Assembly (NCBI GenBank): GCA_014529385.2
Contig: CM043966.1
Location: 36,622,739-36,686,738, forward strand
Direction: 5' to 3'
DNA length: 64,000 nucleotides
Origin: Adiantum capillus-veneris
Taxonomy: Eukaryota; Streptophyta; Polypodiopsida; Polypodiales; Pteridaceae
Shown here: piece after piece, positions 1 through 11,757 of the stretch
How the letters are laid out: the number at the start of each line of letters is the position of its first letter
Numbering within the stretch: the first letter of the stretch is position 1
Made by a program: the position numbers and the translations under genes
Notes under the pieces: generated by a model
Database searches by the model: none
The model's input: only the letters and a program-made list of their open reading frames with translations
What the model was told of the DNA's origin: nothing

Positions 1-3000
1 GCGTGTCAAAACAACCAGCCCAATCTGAGTCCGAAAAAGCATGTAAGTCTGGCGGCAATGATCCCCCCTTGGGATAAAACAAGCCAAGATGTAAAGTGCC
101 ACTAAGGTAGCGGAAAATCCTCTTGACAGCCTGCCAATGCTTAGACCCTGGGCTATGCATAAATCTGCTGACCTGCGAGACTGCAAACTGAATATCTGGC
201 CTCGTGTTGCATACATAAATGAGGCAGCCAACAGCAGTTTGGTAAAGAGTGACATCAGCAGGATCGCCAGCATCATGTAGACTCAACTTCAAACCTGTTT
301 CCATGGGAGTGGCAATAGGTTTGCAATCCTCAAGTCCAAACTTACATAGCAATGTCTCTATGTAACTTTTCTGACACAAGGCAATACCACCATCACACTG
401 CTTAAACTGTATACCCAAGTAATGATGCAACAGCCCCAAATCTTTCATCTTGAAAGTAGCATTCAAATCAGCCTTAAATTCAGCAATATGTCTCTCATTT
501 GGTCCAGTGATCAGCAAATCATCAACATAAAGAACCACAATGAGAAATACATCATCCTCACGCTTTACATACAATGTGCTTTCTGTTGGACTGTTACGAA
601 AGCCTCGTTTAACCAAATGAGTGTCAGCTTTCTCATACCAAGCACGAGGAGATTGCTTCAACCCATACAAAGCCTTCTTACATTTGCACACTTTGTCCTC
701 TTGTCCTTTTATGACAAAACCGCGAGGCTGCGTTACATAAACTTCCTCAAATATGTCACCATTCAAGAAAGCAGTAACAATGTCTGATTGATGTACATCC
801 CAACCAAAATGAGCTGCCAATGCACATAGAAAACGCACAGTAGTCATACGACAAGTGGGAGCAAAAGTCTCTTCATAATCTATGCCTTTTTGTTGTGCAT
901 AACCCTTTGCAACAAGTCGAGCCTTATGGCGATCGATCTCACCATCCGGCTTGCGTTTCAACTTGTAAACCCACTTCGTACCAATGGCCTTTTTGCCAGG
1001 AGGCAATTCACATAAAGTCCATGTGTCATTCTCTATAAGTGCATCATATTCTGATTTCATGGCAGCAATCCAATTTTCTGAATTCTGTGCTTCATCAAAA
1101 GACAGAGGCTCCTCAACATCATGTAAACTAGACACAGCCAAAGCATAACAATCTGATGCATAAGATGCATGGTGAGAGCCTGAACGAGTACGACTAGATA
1201 AAGGTGCATCCAATTTACTGTCACGCAAAGTGTGCACCAGCCATTTTGGCATACCTCTAGCCTGCTCATTTTCAGCCCTTTCCTCATCAAGTACATCATG
1301 TACATCTGCATCAGTAATAGGCTGTTCTAAAACATTTTCAGAAACCCCCATAGGCTGTACATTTGCCTCATTGGAACTTACATTCGTATTTCCACCACTG
1401 AAAAGAGGCAACAAAGTGTCATAAATGTCCTGTGAGCTTACATTACTGTCTCTAGTACATGACAGCAAGGGTTGAACAGAATCTTCCACAAACACTACAT
1501 CCCGTGAAACCAAAATACGTTTTGTTTGCGGGTGATACAACCTGTAACCTTTGCTTTCAGCACTATAACCAACAAAAATACATTTGACAGCCTTATCATC
1601 CAATTTTCTGCGCTGCACTTGTGGCACCAAAGCATATGCCAAACAGCCAAAAACACGCATGTGCTCAATAGAAGGTTTTCTATCATGCCATGCTTCATAT
1701 GGAGTAATAGACTGCAAAGCTTTTGTAGGACACCTGTTAAGTACATAAGTGGCACACATGATGGCCTCAAGCCAAAAAGAATGCGGTAAAGCTTGACTTT
1801 TGACCATACATCGTGCCATTTCCGTTAGTGACCTGTTTTTCCTCTCAGCAACACCATTTTGCTGAGGTGTATAAGGCACTGTACATTGGTGTTTTATCCC
1901 ACGACTAGCCAGAAATGCATTAAATTCATGAGACATATACTCCCCCCCTCGATCGGAACGGAGGGTGCCCATAGTACATTTTGAGACATTTTCAGCCATA
2001 GCCAAAAATTGTTTGAAGCACATAAAAACTTCGGACTTCGCTTTAAGCGGAAATACCCACGCATGCCTGGAGTAATCATCAATGAAAGTCACGAAGTACA
2101 GGTAATTGCCCAAGGACGGAGTTTGCATGGGCCCACAAACGTCACTATGCACAAGCTGCAACCTGCATGTGGCCCTAACTGAACCATCCTTTGGAAACTT
2201 AGAACGCTGCATTTTACCCAGAATACAGCCTTCACAAACATGTTTGATAGGTGCTTCAAGAGGCGGCAAAGAAGCAACCATATCAGATTTCTGCAAACGC
2301 AGCAAACTGGCAAAATTCAGATGACCAAAACGTGCATGCCAAAGTTTTGCATCTGAAATAGCCCTTGAATCTGCAACAGCATTTGCAAAATTTTGTCCAC
2401 ACTTGTCATACAAAGTGAGCTTATACAGCCCACGGCACAAAAGCCCAGATGCAACAATTTCATCACCAAAACTGAGATCATGAACTGTACATCTGTCATC
2501 CACAAATTTGACTACAAGTCCAAGTCTAGCAAGTGCGGATACAGACAATAGATTCTTCTTGATCCCAGGTACATAAAGTGCATCAACAAGTGTGAAGGAA
2601 CTGCCATTAGCAGCAGTGAGCACAATCTTTCCAACTCCCTGAACTGGATAAGAGGCGTTGTTGGCACAAGTGACTGAATTCCCATGAGGGACAGACTCGA
2701 GAGAGGTAAACAATTCACGATGTGAGGTAATGTGCTTTGTAGCACCACTGTCGAAATACCACACATGTGAATCTGCAGCAACTGACAAGCATGCATCATG
2801 GACAGCAGGATTGTAAGTGCACTCTGCGCTAAAAGCCCATTCTGCATCAACATCAGCATCAAAATCTCCTTTCACAGAAGACTCAACAATGGCTGCATTT
2901 GTAGTGGAACCAGCATTTGCAGTTGAACCACCCTCTTTCTTCTTAGCCTCTTTGGCCTTCAACTTAGGACACGACTTGATCAAGTGATCATTGGCTTTAC

Positions 3001-3856
3001 AATAATGGCAACGCATCTTCTTTTTGCCCTTATCACCAGAATTGCCAGACGAAGTGCTGCCAGCAGAGGCATTAGGAACAGAATTTTTTCCACTCGCAGC
3101 AGAACCATAAGAAGTGGCTGCATTACTGTTACCACCCTTTCTTTGAGAAGCAATAAAAGCCTGTTCAACTGCACGCTGCCTAGTCCTGTTTTTTCTAGAA
3201 AGTGACTCTTGCAACAGCAATGTGCATAATGCATCAAACTTGACAACTTCAGGATTTCCTTGGGTCATCAGTCTCCAAGTACTAGCAAAAGTCTGGTAGG
3301 AATCTGGTAAGGCATCAAGAACAGTCTGCACAAGGGAACTGTCAGAAATGACTTCACCTGCAGAAATGAGTTGCTCATTGATATCCTTGACACTAGCAAG
3401 GAAAGTGTCCATATCATCTTCCTCATGCATAATCTTCGACTCTAGCTCTTTACGCAGCAAAGCAATTTTAGCCTCATTGCGGCTTGCATAAAGACCTGCT
3501 AGAATATCCCAAGCCTGTTTTGCAGATTTTGCTGAACGGATGTGAGGAATAATGGTGCGCTTCACAGACAACGCAATCAATGCATGAGCCTGCGCATCCT
3601 TAACATCCCAACGAGCTTGTTCTGCTGTAGGCAAAACAACTCTAACAGCTGCAATCCTTGCAGCAAGACCTGCAACATCCTCAACATCGCCTACATCTTC
3701 AGAACCAGGACGTACATCAATGCCCTGCACAATGTTCCAGACACCTTTTGACACAAGAACATGTTGCATCATATAAGCCCACATAGGGTAGTTGTCCCCA
3801 TCCAACCTGTCCTCAGCAGCAAACATCTTGAACACATCTGTGTTGTTGTTGTCAGC
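1..3856 (-). CDS. Copia Gag-Pol polyprotein (A1), C-terminus off the edge
   Basis: This polyprotein makes retrotransposon particles, copies the RNA into DNA and integrates it. The start is the ATG at 3856-3854 (MADNNNTDVF), after the leader. No stop occurs over about 1285 codons down to base 2. Visible parts: Gag to about residue 270; CCHC knuckle C-HY-C-KAND-H-LIKS-C near residue 281; protease DSGAT near 368; integrase His/Cys segment (HARFGH, later CEGC) from about 503; catalytic Asp in HSDVCGP, Asp in RSDRGGEY near 633 and Glu in NGVAERKN near 670; RT with YVDD at 529-518 (about residue 1110); and RNase H beginning with SDSDWAG at the window edge. Every catalytic motif I can see is intact, so this copy could be functional if the missing end is also intact. 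Confidence 0.92.
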
Positions 3857-4207
3857 CATGGTAAATGCTGCACCTGATGTGAAAACTGCCCGAAAATAGG
3901 AGAAATGGAGCGGGAACAACTTGTGCTATATAGCACAAACCGTAGAAGACTATAAGGTACCTGTTATGCAGAAAACGGCACTGACAAAAAATCTGCACAA
4001 AATGACGAAATAGCCTGTGCAGTACTGCCCGTAGTGGAAACGGAGGCCGAAATGAGCCCAAATCAAAATTCTGAGCAGACCGAGCTCTTCGAGCCCCCCC
4101 GAAATATTTGTCGACCTGCGAACGCTCGCCAAAGCTCACTGAAATCGGAGAAAGTGAGCAGGCGTGTGCTGGAGCAGCTGGCGACTAAGCCCGGGAGGAC
4201 GTGACCT

Positions 4208-4219
4208 GCTCTGATACCA
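4208..4219 (-). other. Primer-binding site of A1
   Basis: The minus strand reads TGGTATCAGAGC, complementary to the 3' end of plant initiator methionine tRNA, two bases downstream of the LTR. It primes minus-strand DNA synthesis. Confidence 0.9.
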
Positions 4220-4221
4220 AT

Positions 4222-4448
4222 TGTTGGAATTAGGGTTGCAGAGAAACACACACAGCTTGGAGAAGACGAAGGAAGCTCAAGGCACACAATAGAGAGTGTG
4301 TTACTTAGTGTGCAATGGAAAGATAGATAGCCCTAGAGTGATGGGCGTATATACAATGCACGGGGGAAAAAACCTCCTAAAGAGGGAAAAAATGCCCCGG
4401 CGGTCCTAGTGTGTTCACACACATCACTACCACATGTATATGGTAACA
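4222..4448 (-). repeat. 5' LTR of A1 (227 bp)
   Basis: On the minus strand it begins TGTTACCATATACATG and ends TTCCAACA, the TG...CA ends usual for LTRs. It matches the A2 LTRs at 7698-7927 and 10958-11184 in length and sequence. The minus-strand primer-binding site follows after two bases. In an LTR element this segment carries the promoter and the poly(A) signal. Confidence 0.93.
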
Positions 4449-4589
4449 CTTGCTAGACCCGTTCATGAAGGAGGCCTGCCTTCTGAACTCACCAAGCTCC
4501 GTGTCCATTTCCTAAACTATTTTTTGTACAAAATTAAAAACAAAGGAAGATTATTGCACAACCAACCACGATGGGGGATGTGTAGGCGC

Positions 4590-5580
4590 TAGCAGTAGGC
4601 ACTTGCAAGCACCTTGGAGCACTTTCTGGAACATTCAAGTACTTGTAGACACTTGCAAGTGTCTGCAAGTGCTCTATCTATCCACTTGCAGCACTTTGAG
4701 AGGGACTTGTTAGCACTTGGAATCTCTTTTTAGCACTTTGAATCACTTGCAACCACCTGCAAATGCTTGCAGGGCTTTAAAAGTGGTTAAAAGTGCTTAA
4801 AAGTGCCTCAAAGTGGTCTGAAGTGATTGTTGTAGAATAAACTTTTAAGCATGTTGAAGCAATTTTAAGCACTTTGAAGCACCTTCAAGGACTTGTAGTA
4901 CTTTGCAAGTGGTTGAAAGTGCTTAGAATTGCTTCAAAATGCTTAAAAGTGCATTAAAGTTAGGCACTTTTTTACACTTGCTGGCATTTGTAGGTGTTTA
5001 AAAGTGCTTGCAAGTGCTCAATCTGTCCACTTGTAGCACTTTGAAAGGCACTTTCTAGCACTTGGAAGCTCTTTTTAGCACTTTGAAGCACTTTCAACTA
5101 CCTACAAACTCCTGCAGGTGCTTGCAGGGTCTTAAAATCGCTTCAAAGTGCTTTAAAGTGGTTAAAAGTGCTCTGAAGTGATTGCAAAAATCACTTTTAA
5201 TCACTTTGAAAGCTTTTTGAAGTAATTTTAATCACTTTGAACCTTCTTCAAGCACTTGCAAGAGTTTGTGAGTGGTTGAAAGTACTTTAATGTGCCAAAT
5301 GGTGGTTCAAAGTGCTTACAAGTGCATAAAAATTAGGCACTTTTTAGCACTTGTAGGCATTTTTAGGTGTTTAAAAGTGCTTGGAAGTGCTTTTTGCAAG
5401 TGGTTAAAAGTGTTTGCAAGTGCTAAATAGTCAAACATTTTTAGCACTTGCAAGCACTTTTAACCACTTTTATGCACCTGCAAGCACTTGCAGGCATTTC
5501 CAGGTGTTTGCGTGTGCTTAAAAGACCCTGTAGGTGGCTGAAAGTGCTTGCAAGTGCTTAAAAGGTGAGCACTCTCAACT
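4590..5580. repeat. Degenerate AAGTGCTT/CACTTGCAAG satellite with higher-order period
   Basis: About 1 kb consists almost entirely of variants of AAGTGCTT, AAAGTGGTT and their complements (GCACTTTGAAG, CACTTGCAAG), spaced roughly every 9-11 bases on both strands. A longer repeat overlies this: a block starting CCACTTG at 4682 recurs at 5027, and one starting TTAGGCAC at 4960 recurs at 5333, giving a unit near 345-373 bp. Many sub-units form palindromes such as CACTTGCAAGTG. I see no coding frame. It lies between the A1 LTR and the degenerate gene at 5585. Confidence 0.85.
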
Positions 5581-5584
5581 ACTT

Positions 5585-6949
5585 TTAGCACTTTATACAC
5601 TTTAAAGACAGAGAAGACTGGAGTACCTGCATGGCTAACACTTTTCCCTTCATCCTTGCAACATCATTGAATCCAAAGGACTTGGAGATTACCCTTGTAA
5701 GGGCTCCGATTTCAGCCTCCTTTTTGGAAATCGCAGCTGTGTTTTTTGTTGGAGAGGCTTTCAGTTTCTCCACCTCCTCTATGAGGCTCTCCACCTCTGC
5801 AGCAGTGATGGTTGCACAAGCTGAGGAGGTACCTTCGTTGCGCAACCATAAGTCCCGCTTTGCAGCCAGGACTGTCTTTGTAGACTTCACCTTCTCTTCG
5901 GCCTTCATTGCCTTCTGCTCAAGGTCATCTACAAGATTATCCACCCATGCTGTGTAGAGGGGCTGAAGGTTTTCCACATGTGTTGTAGAGTGTGGTTGGA
6001 TGCCGTAGGACCGTCCACAGCATTCTCTATCAGTTCTTCAAATGTGAGGGCTTCCTTCACGCCATAATCGGACATGAACTTCTGTATTTTCCAAATGAGC
6101 CCCCTTTTTGGCTCTTGACATTCTCTAATACTTAATCCCCAACCAAAGCCCATGCAATCTTATGGTTGTCAGGGTCTACTTTGGTAGCATCGCAATATTC
6201 ATATGCAAACCCCCTCGCAAACCTCGTCGTGAGTTCGTCATTAGAGGGGGCAGCCTGGTAGACCTTCTAATATAGAAGCATGCATGCATCATAAAGGTGG
6301 TCATGCACCTGGTGGAGGAAGATCTTAGTCTTATTCTTCTTTGGCACCTTGAACACTATTGACCACTGTTCAGGTGACAGGTCCTTGTCTGGTAAATCCT
6401 TGGGCAGCTTTCCCTCCATGCTCAGTCCATATTCCTCATGCAACTGCAATGCACAATAGAAAAACCTAGAAAGTACCGGATACTCCACCGATGCTACAAG
6501 CAAAGCCATGGAGAAAAATGGTTTGCAACCAATGCTAAAAAATAGGATTTTTGGCCATGCATTTCCATAAGGCGCATAGACATGACCAAAATGTGATGTA
6601 GAACTCACCTTTCCAAGCATATTTTTCAACCGACAACATGCATTTGGAGAGGGAAGTTTCGATGGTCATGTTTGTTGTTGGGGTCCGCAGCGTCATGTTG
6701 GCTGCAGGGGACTACTGTGTCATGGTTGTTGAAGGCGTTTGCTGTGTCGCATGTGTTGCGAGGGTCTACTATGTGGTTGCTGTTGTTGCGGGGGTCTATT
6801 GTGCTATGGTGTTTGTTGCAAGGGCCACCTGCTGTACCACCTTCGTGCTCTGAGTCGGGTTTTTGTGCTTCTTGGAGGGAGTGTTCTTCTTGGGAGTCAT
6901 CTTTACAGAGGGTGTTGCTACAACCTTTATGCTTCCATGCTAGGGACAA
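5585..6949 (-). pseudogene. Unrecognised broken multi-segment gene
   Basis: Four minus-strand open segments follow one another: 6949-6626 (hydrophilic, His/Asn/Asp-rich), 6629-6267 (contains FSIGCKPFF, LHEEYGLSMEGKLPKD and LSPEQWSIVF), 6153-5929 (GVKEALTFEELIENAVDG) and 5977-5585 (Lys/Glu-rich, probably a coiled coil: EESLIEEVEK-like heptads). The last two overlap in different frames over the same words (MWKTFSP versus MENLQP), which shows a frameshift. The protein-like composition of successive segments suggests a decayed gene or transposon gene rather than random frames. I do not recognise the family and assign no function. The left end runs into the AAGTGCTT satellite. Confidence 0.45.
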
Positions 6950-7692
6950 TGGGGGTAGAGCTCCACCAGGGCTATGGCAGAGCGTGACGGGTGCAATGGG
7001 GGTAGAGTGTGATGGCTACAGCATGCAATATGTGGAGCATGAGCAATGGGGGGAGCATGAGCTATGGGATCAGAGCGAGCACACAGGTGCAGGCGGGATT
7101 CCGATTAACAAGCTAGTTGCATGAGAGGAAGGAGAAAGAGGACAAGGAGTGTCTAGGCCATGATGACTGTAAGTTCAAAAGAAAGGGACCCACTCCACCC
7201 CATAATGTCTCTCATGCATCTAGATTATAGATACATAAATTGTATTGCATGCAAATTTAGAATTTTCCTCTCCCTCTTTTCCCAAATTTGAAAAACTTTG
7301 AATTTCCTTTCACCTAGGTTCTATTGGTGGTACCACCAAAAGGTGCAAAAAGTGGTACCACCTAAACATGCTTTCACCCAATAATATACTATATATTCAC
7401 CAAGTTGTCTCTTTGGTATGCGAAAAAAGAGCACCCGACCAGGTGTTCTATTTTTGCATAGAGACGACATATACACAGGGAAAAAATGTTACAAAAAATC
7501 CAAGTTAAAATACTTCGATGGATTGATCCAAAAATGTTGTATATAGCCGCTTTGAGAGTTATAAATAGAATGTCAATCATGCCAATCATGCACCTCAGGA
7601 CACGTGTCCAACGGTCAAATCCATGCATTGTAAATCGTGTTAGTTCAACTTTAACCTATGTAATTGTGCACTCCTATATATAGAGGCGCTCG
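6950..7692. other. Non-coding stretch before A2
   Basis: I see no convincing gene. It contains a GGTGCAAAAAGTGGTACC-like short inverted motif near 7330-7362 and, at about 7452-7475, one copy of the CTATTTTTGCATAGAGACGACA motif that recurs on the far side of A2 at 11762, so A2 probably landed in DNA already carrying this repeat family. Confidence 0.5.
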
Positions 7693-7697
7693 CACCC

Positions 7698-7927
7698 TAT
7701 TACCATATACATGTGGTAGTGATGTGTGTGAACACACTAGGACCGTCGGGCATTTTTTCCCTCTTTATGAGGTTTTTTCCCCCGAGCATTGTAGATACGC
7801 CCATCACTCTAGGGCTATCTATCTTTCCATTGCACACTAAGTAACACACTCTCTATTGTGTGACTTGAGCTAAGTTCCTTCGTCTTCTCCAAGCTGTGTG
7901 TGTTTCTTTGCAACCCTAATTCCAGCA
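7698..7927 (+). repeat. 5' LTR of A2
   Basis: It starts TATTACCATATAC (TG mutated to TA) and ends TTCCAGCA, directly followed by the spacer AT and the primer-binding site. It is homologous to the A1, A3 and 43985-44722 LTRs. Confidence 0.92.
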
Positions 7928-7929
7928 AT

Positions 7930-7941
7930 TGGTATCAGAGC
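7930..7941 (+). other. Primer-binding site of A2
   Basis: TGGTATCAGAGC, the initiator-Met tRNA type, two bases downstream of the 5' LTR. Confidence 0.9.
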
Positions 7942-8286
7942 AGGTTGCATCCTCCCGGGCGTAGGCAACTACTCCAGCACACACCTACTCACTTTCTCCG
8001 ATTTCAGTGAGCTTTGGCAAGCGTTCGTAGGTCAACAAAAATTTTGGGAGTGCTCGAAGAGCCTAGTCAGCTCATATTTTTTATTCGATCTCATTTCGGC
8101 CTCCATCTCCACTACAAGCAGGTCTGCACAGGCAATTTCGTCATTTTGTGCAGAATTTCTATCAGTGCCATTTTCTGCATAACAGGTGCCTTATAGTCTT
8201 CTACGGTTTGTGCTATATAGCACGTGTTGTTCTCGCTCCGTTTCTCCTATTTTTAGGTAGTTTTCACATCAAGTGTAGCAATTACC

Positions 8287-10753
8287 ATGCCTGACAACAA
8301 CAACACAGATGTGTTCAAGATGTTTGTTGTTGAGGACAGGTTGGATGGGGACAATTACCCTATGTGGGCTTATATGATGCAACATGTTCTTGTGTCAAAG
8401 GGCGTCTGGAATATTGTGAAGGGCATTGATGTACGTCCTGGTTCTGAGGATGCGGGCGATGTTGAGGATGTTGCAGGTCTTTCTGCAAGGATTGCTGCTA
8501 TTAGAGTTGTTTTGCTTACGGCAGAACAAGCTCGTTGGGATGTTAAGGATGTGCAAGATCATGCATTGATTGTGTTTTATGTGAAGCGCACCATTGTTCC
8601 TCACATCCGTTCAACAAAGTCTGCAAAACAAGCTTGGGATATTTTGGATGGTCTTTATGCAAGTCGGAATGAGGCTAAAATTGCTTTGTTGCGTAAAGAG
8701 CTGGAGTCGAAGATTATGCATGAGGAAGATGATATGGACACTTTCCTTGCTAGTGTCAAGGATATCAATGAGCAGCTTATTTCTACAGGTTAAGTCATTT
8801 CAGACAGTTCCCTTGTGCACACTGTTCTTGATGCCTTACCAGATTCTTACGAGACTTTTGCTACTACTTGGAGACTTATGACCCAAGGAAATCCAGAAGT
8901 TGTCAATTTTGATGCATTACGCACATTGCTGTTGCAAGAGTCACTTTCCAGAAAAAACAGGACTAGAAAACATGCAGTTAACCAGGCTTTTATTGCCTCT
9001 CAAAGAAAGGGTGGTAACAGCAATGGAGCCAATTCTTATGGTTCTGCTGCGAGTGGCAAAACTTCTGTTCCTAATGCTTTTTCTGGCAGCACTTCATCTA
9101 GCAATCCTGATGATAAGGGCAAAAAGAAGATGCGTTGCCATTATTGTAAAGCTAATGATCACTTGATCAAGCAGTGTCCTAAGCTGAAGGCCAAAGAGGC
9201 CAAGAAGAAAGAGGGTGGTTCCACTGCGAATGCTGGTTCCACTACAAATGCAGCCATTGTTGAGTCTTCTGTGAAAGGAGACTATGTTGTTGATGTTGAT
9301 GCAGAATGGGCTTTTAGCGTAGAGTGCACTTACGATCCTGTTGTCCATGATGCATGCTTGGCAGTTGTTGGTGCAGATTCACATGTGTGGTATTTTGACG
9401 GTGGTGCTACAAAGCACATTACCTCACATCGTGAATTTTTTACCTCTCACGAGTTTGTCCCTCATGGGAATTTAGTCACTTGTGCCAACAATGCCTCTTA
9501 TCCGGTTCAGGGAGTTGGAAAGATTGTGCTTACTGCTGCAAATGGCAATTCCTTCACACTTGTTGATGCACTTTATGTATCTGGGATCAAGAAGAATCTC
9601 TTGTTTGTATCCGCACTGGCTAGACTTGGACTTGTAGTCAAATTTGTGGATGACATATGTATAGTTGATGATCTCAATTTTGGTGATGAAATTGTTGCAT
9701 CTGGCGTTTTGTGCCGTGGGCTGTATAAGCTCAGTTTGTATGACAAGTGTGGACAAATATTTGCAAATGTTGTTGCAGATACAAGGGCTATTTCAGATGC
9801 AAAACTTTGGCAAACGAGGCTTCGTACAGAATTTCATCTGGTCAAACGAGGCTTTCGTAACAGTCCAACAGAAAGCACATTGTATGTAAAGCATGAGGGT
9901 GATGTACTTCTCATTGTGGTTCTTTATGTCGATGATTTGCTGATCACTGGACCAAATGAGAGACATATTTCTGAATTTAAGGCTGATTTGAATGCTACTT
10001 TCAAGATGAAAGATTTGGGGCGATTGCATCATTACTTGGGTATACAGTTTAAGCAGTGTGATGGTGGTATTGCCTTGTGTCAAAAAAGTTACATAGAGAC
10101 ATTGCTATGTAAGTTTGGACTTGAGGATTGCAAACCTATTGCCACTCCCATGGAATCTGGTTTGAAGTTGAGTCTACATGATGCTGGTGATCCTACTGAT
10201 GTCACTCTCTACCAAACTGCTGTTGGCTGCCTCATTTATGTATGCAACACAAGACCAGATATTCAGTTTGCAATCTCACAGGTTAGTAGATTTATGCATA
10301 GCCCAGGGTCTAAGCATTGGCAGGCTGTCAAGAGGATTTTCCGCTACCTTAGTGGCACTTTATATCTTGGCTTGTTTTATCCCAAGGGGGAATCATTGCC
10401 GCTAGACTTACATGCTTTTTTCGGACTCAGATTGGGCTGGTTGTTTTGACACGCGAGGATCCACAAGTGGTTTTTGTTTCATGCTTGGCAGTTCATGTAT
10501 ATCATGGTTGAGCAAGAAGCAACCTACTGTGGCCACTTCAAGTTGTAAGGTTGAGTACAGGGTATTCTTCACAGCTACGGTTGCGTGTGTATGGCTCAGA
10601 CGCCTTATGGTTGATTTCGGTGTTGGACAGCACACTGCCAACACTATCTACACTAACAGTCAGAGCGCATTGGCAGTTGCGAGGAATCCAGTTTTTCATG
10701 CTCGCACAAAGCACATTGAGGTGCATTACCACTATGTCAGGGAGAGGCACTAA
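8287..10753 (+). pseudogene. Copia Gag-Pol remnant of A2 (Gag-protease joined to RT/RNase H)
   Basis: The frame starts at ATG 8287 (MPDNNNTDVF) and stays the same to 10449 apart from one TAA at 8791-8793, where A1 has Glu. Present: Gag, a CCHC knuckle (C-HY-C-KAND-H-LIKQ-C, about 9136-9178), a protease site near 9395 (A1 DSGAT is DGGAT here, so the Ser is changed), the start of the integrase zinc segment (LWQTRL), then a jump at about 9810-9865 straight into RT (HLVKRGF, YVDD at about 9928). A one-base T insertion near 10418 ends the frame at 10449. RNase H resumes in frame 10412-10753 (SDSDWAGCF, TNSQSAL) and ends at TAA 10751. Integrase catalytic residues are absent. Confidence 0.93.
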
Positions 10754-10957
10754 GCACGAGAGATCAGCTTGGCTTATGTGCCAACATAGGACAACCTTGC
10801 AGATCTTTTCACAAAGGCATTGTCTCGTGAGAAGCTTGAAGCTTTCCGCAAAGCTTCGGGCTTACTCCCCTTTGAGGACTGATCATGTCCTCAGGGCATG
10901 GCACTTCCCTTTAATCATGTGCCAGCTCTTGTTCACTGCATCACTCCAGGGGGGATT

Positions 10958-11184
10958 TGTTACCATATACATGTGGTAGTGATGTGTGTGAACACACTAG
11001 GACCGCTGGGGCATTTTTTCCCTCTTTAGGAGCTTTTTTCCCCTGAGCATTGTATATACTCCCATCACTCTAGGGCTATCTATCTTTCCATTGCACACTA
11101 AGTAACACACTCTCTATTGTGTGCCTTGAGCTTCCTTCGTCTTATCCAAGTTGCGTGCGTTTCTCTGCAACCCTAATTCCAACA
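10958..11184 (+). repeat. 3' LTR of A2 (227 bp)
   Basis: It starts TGTTACCATATAC and ends TTCCAACA. The polypurine tract lies just upstream and target duplication CACCC just downstream. Confidence 0.93.
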
Positions 11185-11189
11185 CACCC

Positions 11190-11757
11190 GAACAATATTT
11201 GTGCAAATTTTTTTCCATTAGCTCCATTCTTCCACATTGATCGACAAAGTTGTTTCAAGGTCGACTTACATCGGGCCTTCTTCTATCGCTTCATAGAGTC
11301 GATTTCAACCTATCCTTCACGTTAGAGATTTTTTTATTTAGAAAATTTAATCACTCTTTCTAATGCAGAAAAAAGGCAAGCCAGACGTATGTCCAGACGG
11401 TAGCGATGGAGCTCGGCGGCAGTTGATCCGGCTCGACGACGTCACATCGGAGCTTCTACGGTGAGCACCCCGAGGAGATCGGACGACTCAACATACCCGA
11501 TGTGCGCATCCCGGAACAGATGAGCTCGAGTGCACAATTCGAGAGATTGGGTGTGTGATGGGCACACACAAAATCGGGCAACCAGCATGAGAGAATCGAA
11601 ATCTTAGCAAAGGGCTTTTTCAGCAACGAACAATCGAGAGCATCGAGCAGGCAAGTCAACAAATTGGACAAGAGCTCGGTGAATAATCTTCAAAGCAAGC
11701 AAATCGAGTGACTTGAGGGCAGCGCCAGAGGATAGTGTAGCCGGATGTATGTCCAAT
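11190..11757. other. Non-coding flank between A2 and the foldback repeats
   Basis: I see no gene-like frame of quality here. Short near-palindromic motifs such as GACGTATGTCC (about 11384) and GGATGTATGTCC (about 11744) relate it to the foldback cluster that follows. Confidence 0.4.

Larger units (their letters stand above)
1..4448 (-). mobile_element. Ty1/copia retrotransposon A1, 3' end outside window
   Basis: Reading leftward it has a 5' LTR (4222-4448), a primer-binding site (4208-4219), a leader of about 350 bases, and one long Gag-Pol frame that leaves the window at base 1 inside RNase H. The 3' LTR is not visible. Domain order (Gag, protease, integrase, RT, RNase H) is that of Ty1/copia. 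The same family appears as A2 (7698-11184), A3 (13147-21733) and a 5' fragment at 43985-44722. A1 is the best preserved copy. The five bases outside the LTR (4449-4453) read CTTGC; the matching duplication would lie beyond the left edge. Confidence 0.95.
7698..11184 (+). mobile_element. Ty1/copia retrotransposon A2, internally deleted, complete ends
   Basis: A whole insertion of 3487 bp is bounded by LTRs 7698-7927 and 10958-11184 and by a perfect 5-bp target duplication CACCC (7693-7697 and 11185-11189). The primer-binding site is at 7930-7941, and a polypurine tract (AGGGGGGAT) ends just before the 3' LTR. Against A1 about 1.7 kb is missing, covering integrase and the N-terminal half of RT, so it cannot move on its own. 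The LTRs differ at roughly 15-20 positions by eye, so this is an old copy. Confidence 0.95.

Noticed and set aside
4208-4219. TCTGATACCA strings as tRNA gene ends
   Set aside because: Each sits two bases from an LTR end and matches a primer-binding site. No cloverleaf surrounds it.
4590-5580. CRISPR array
   Set aside because: Units are too short, degenerate and on both strands, there are no unique spacers of fixed length, and the context is a plant nuclear genome.
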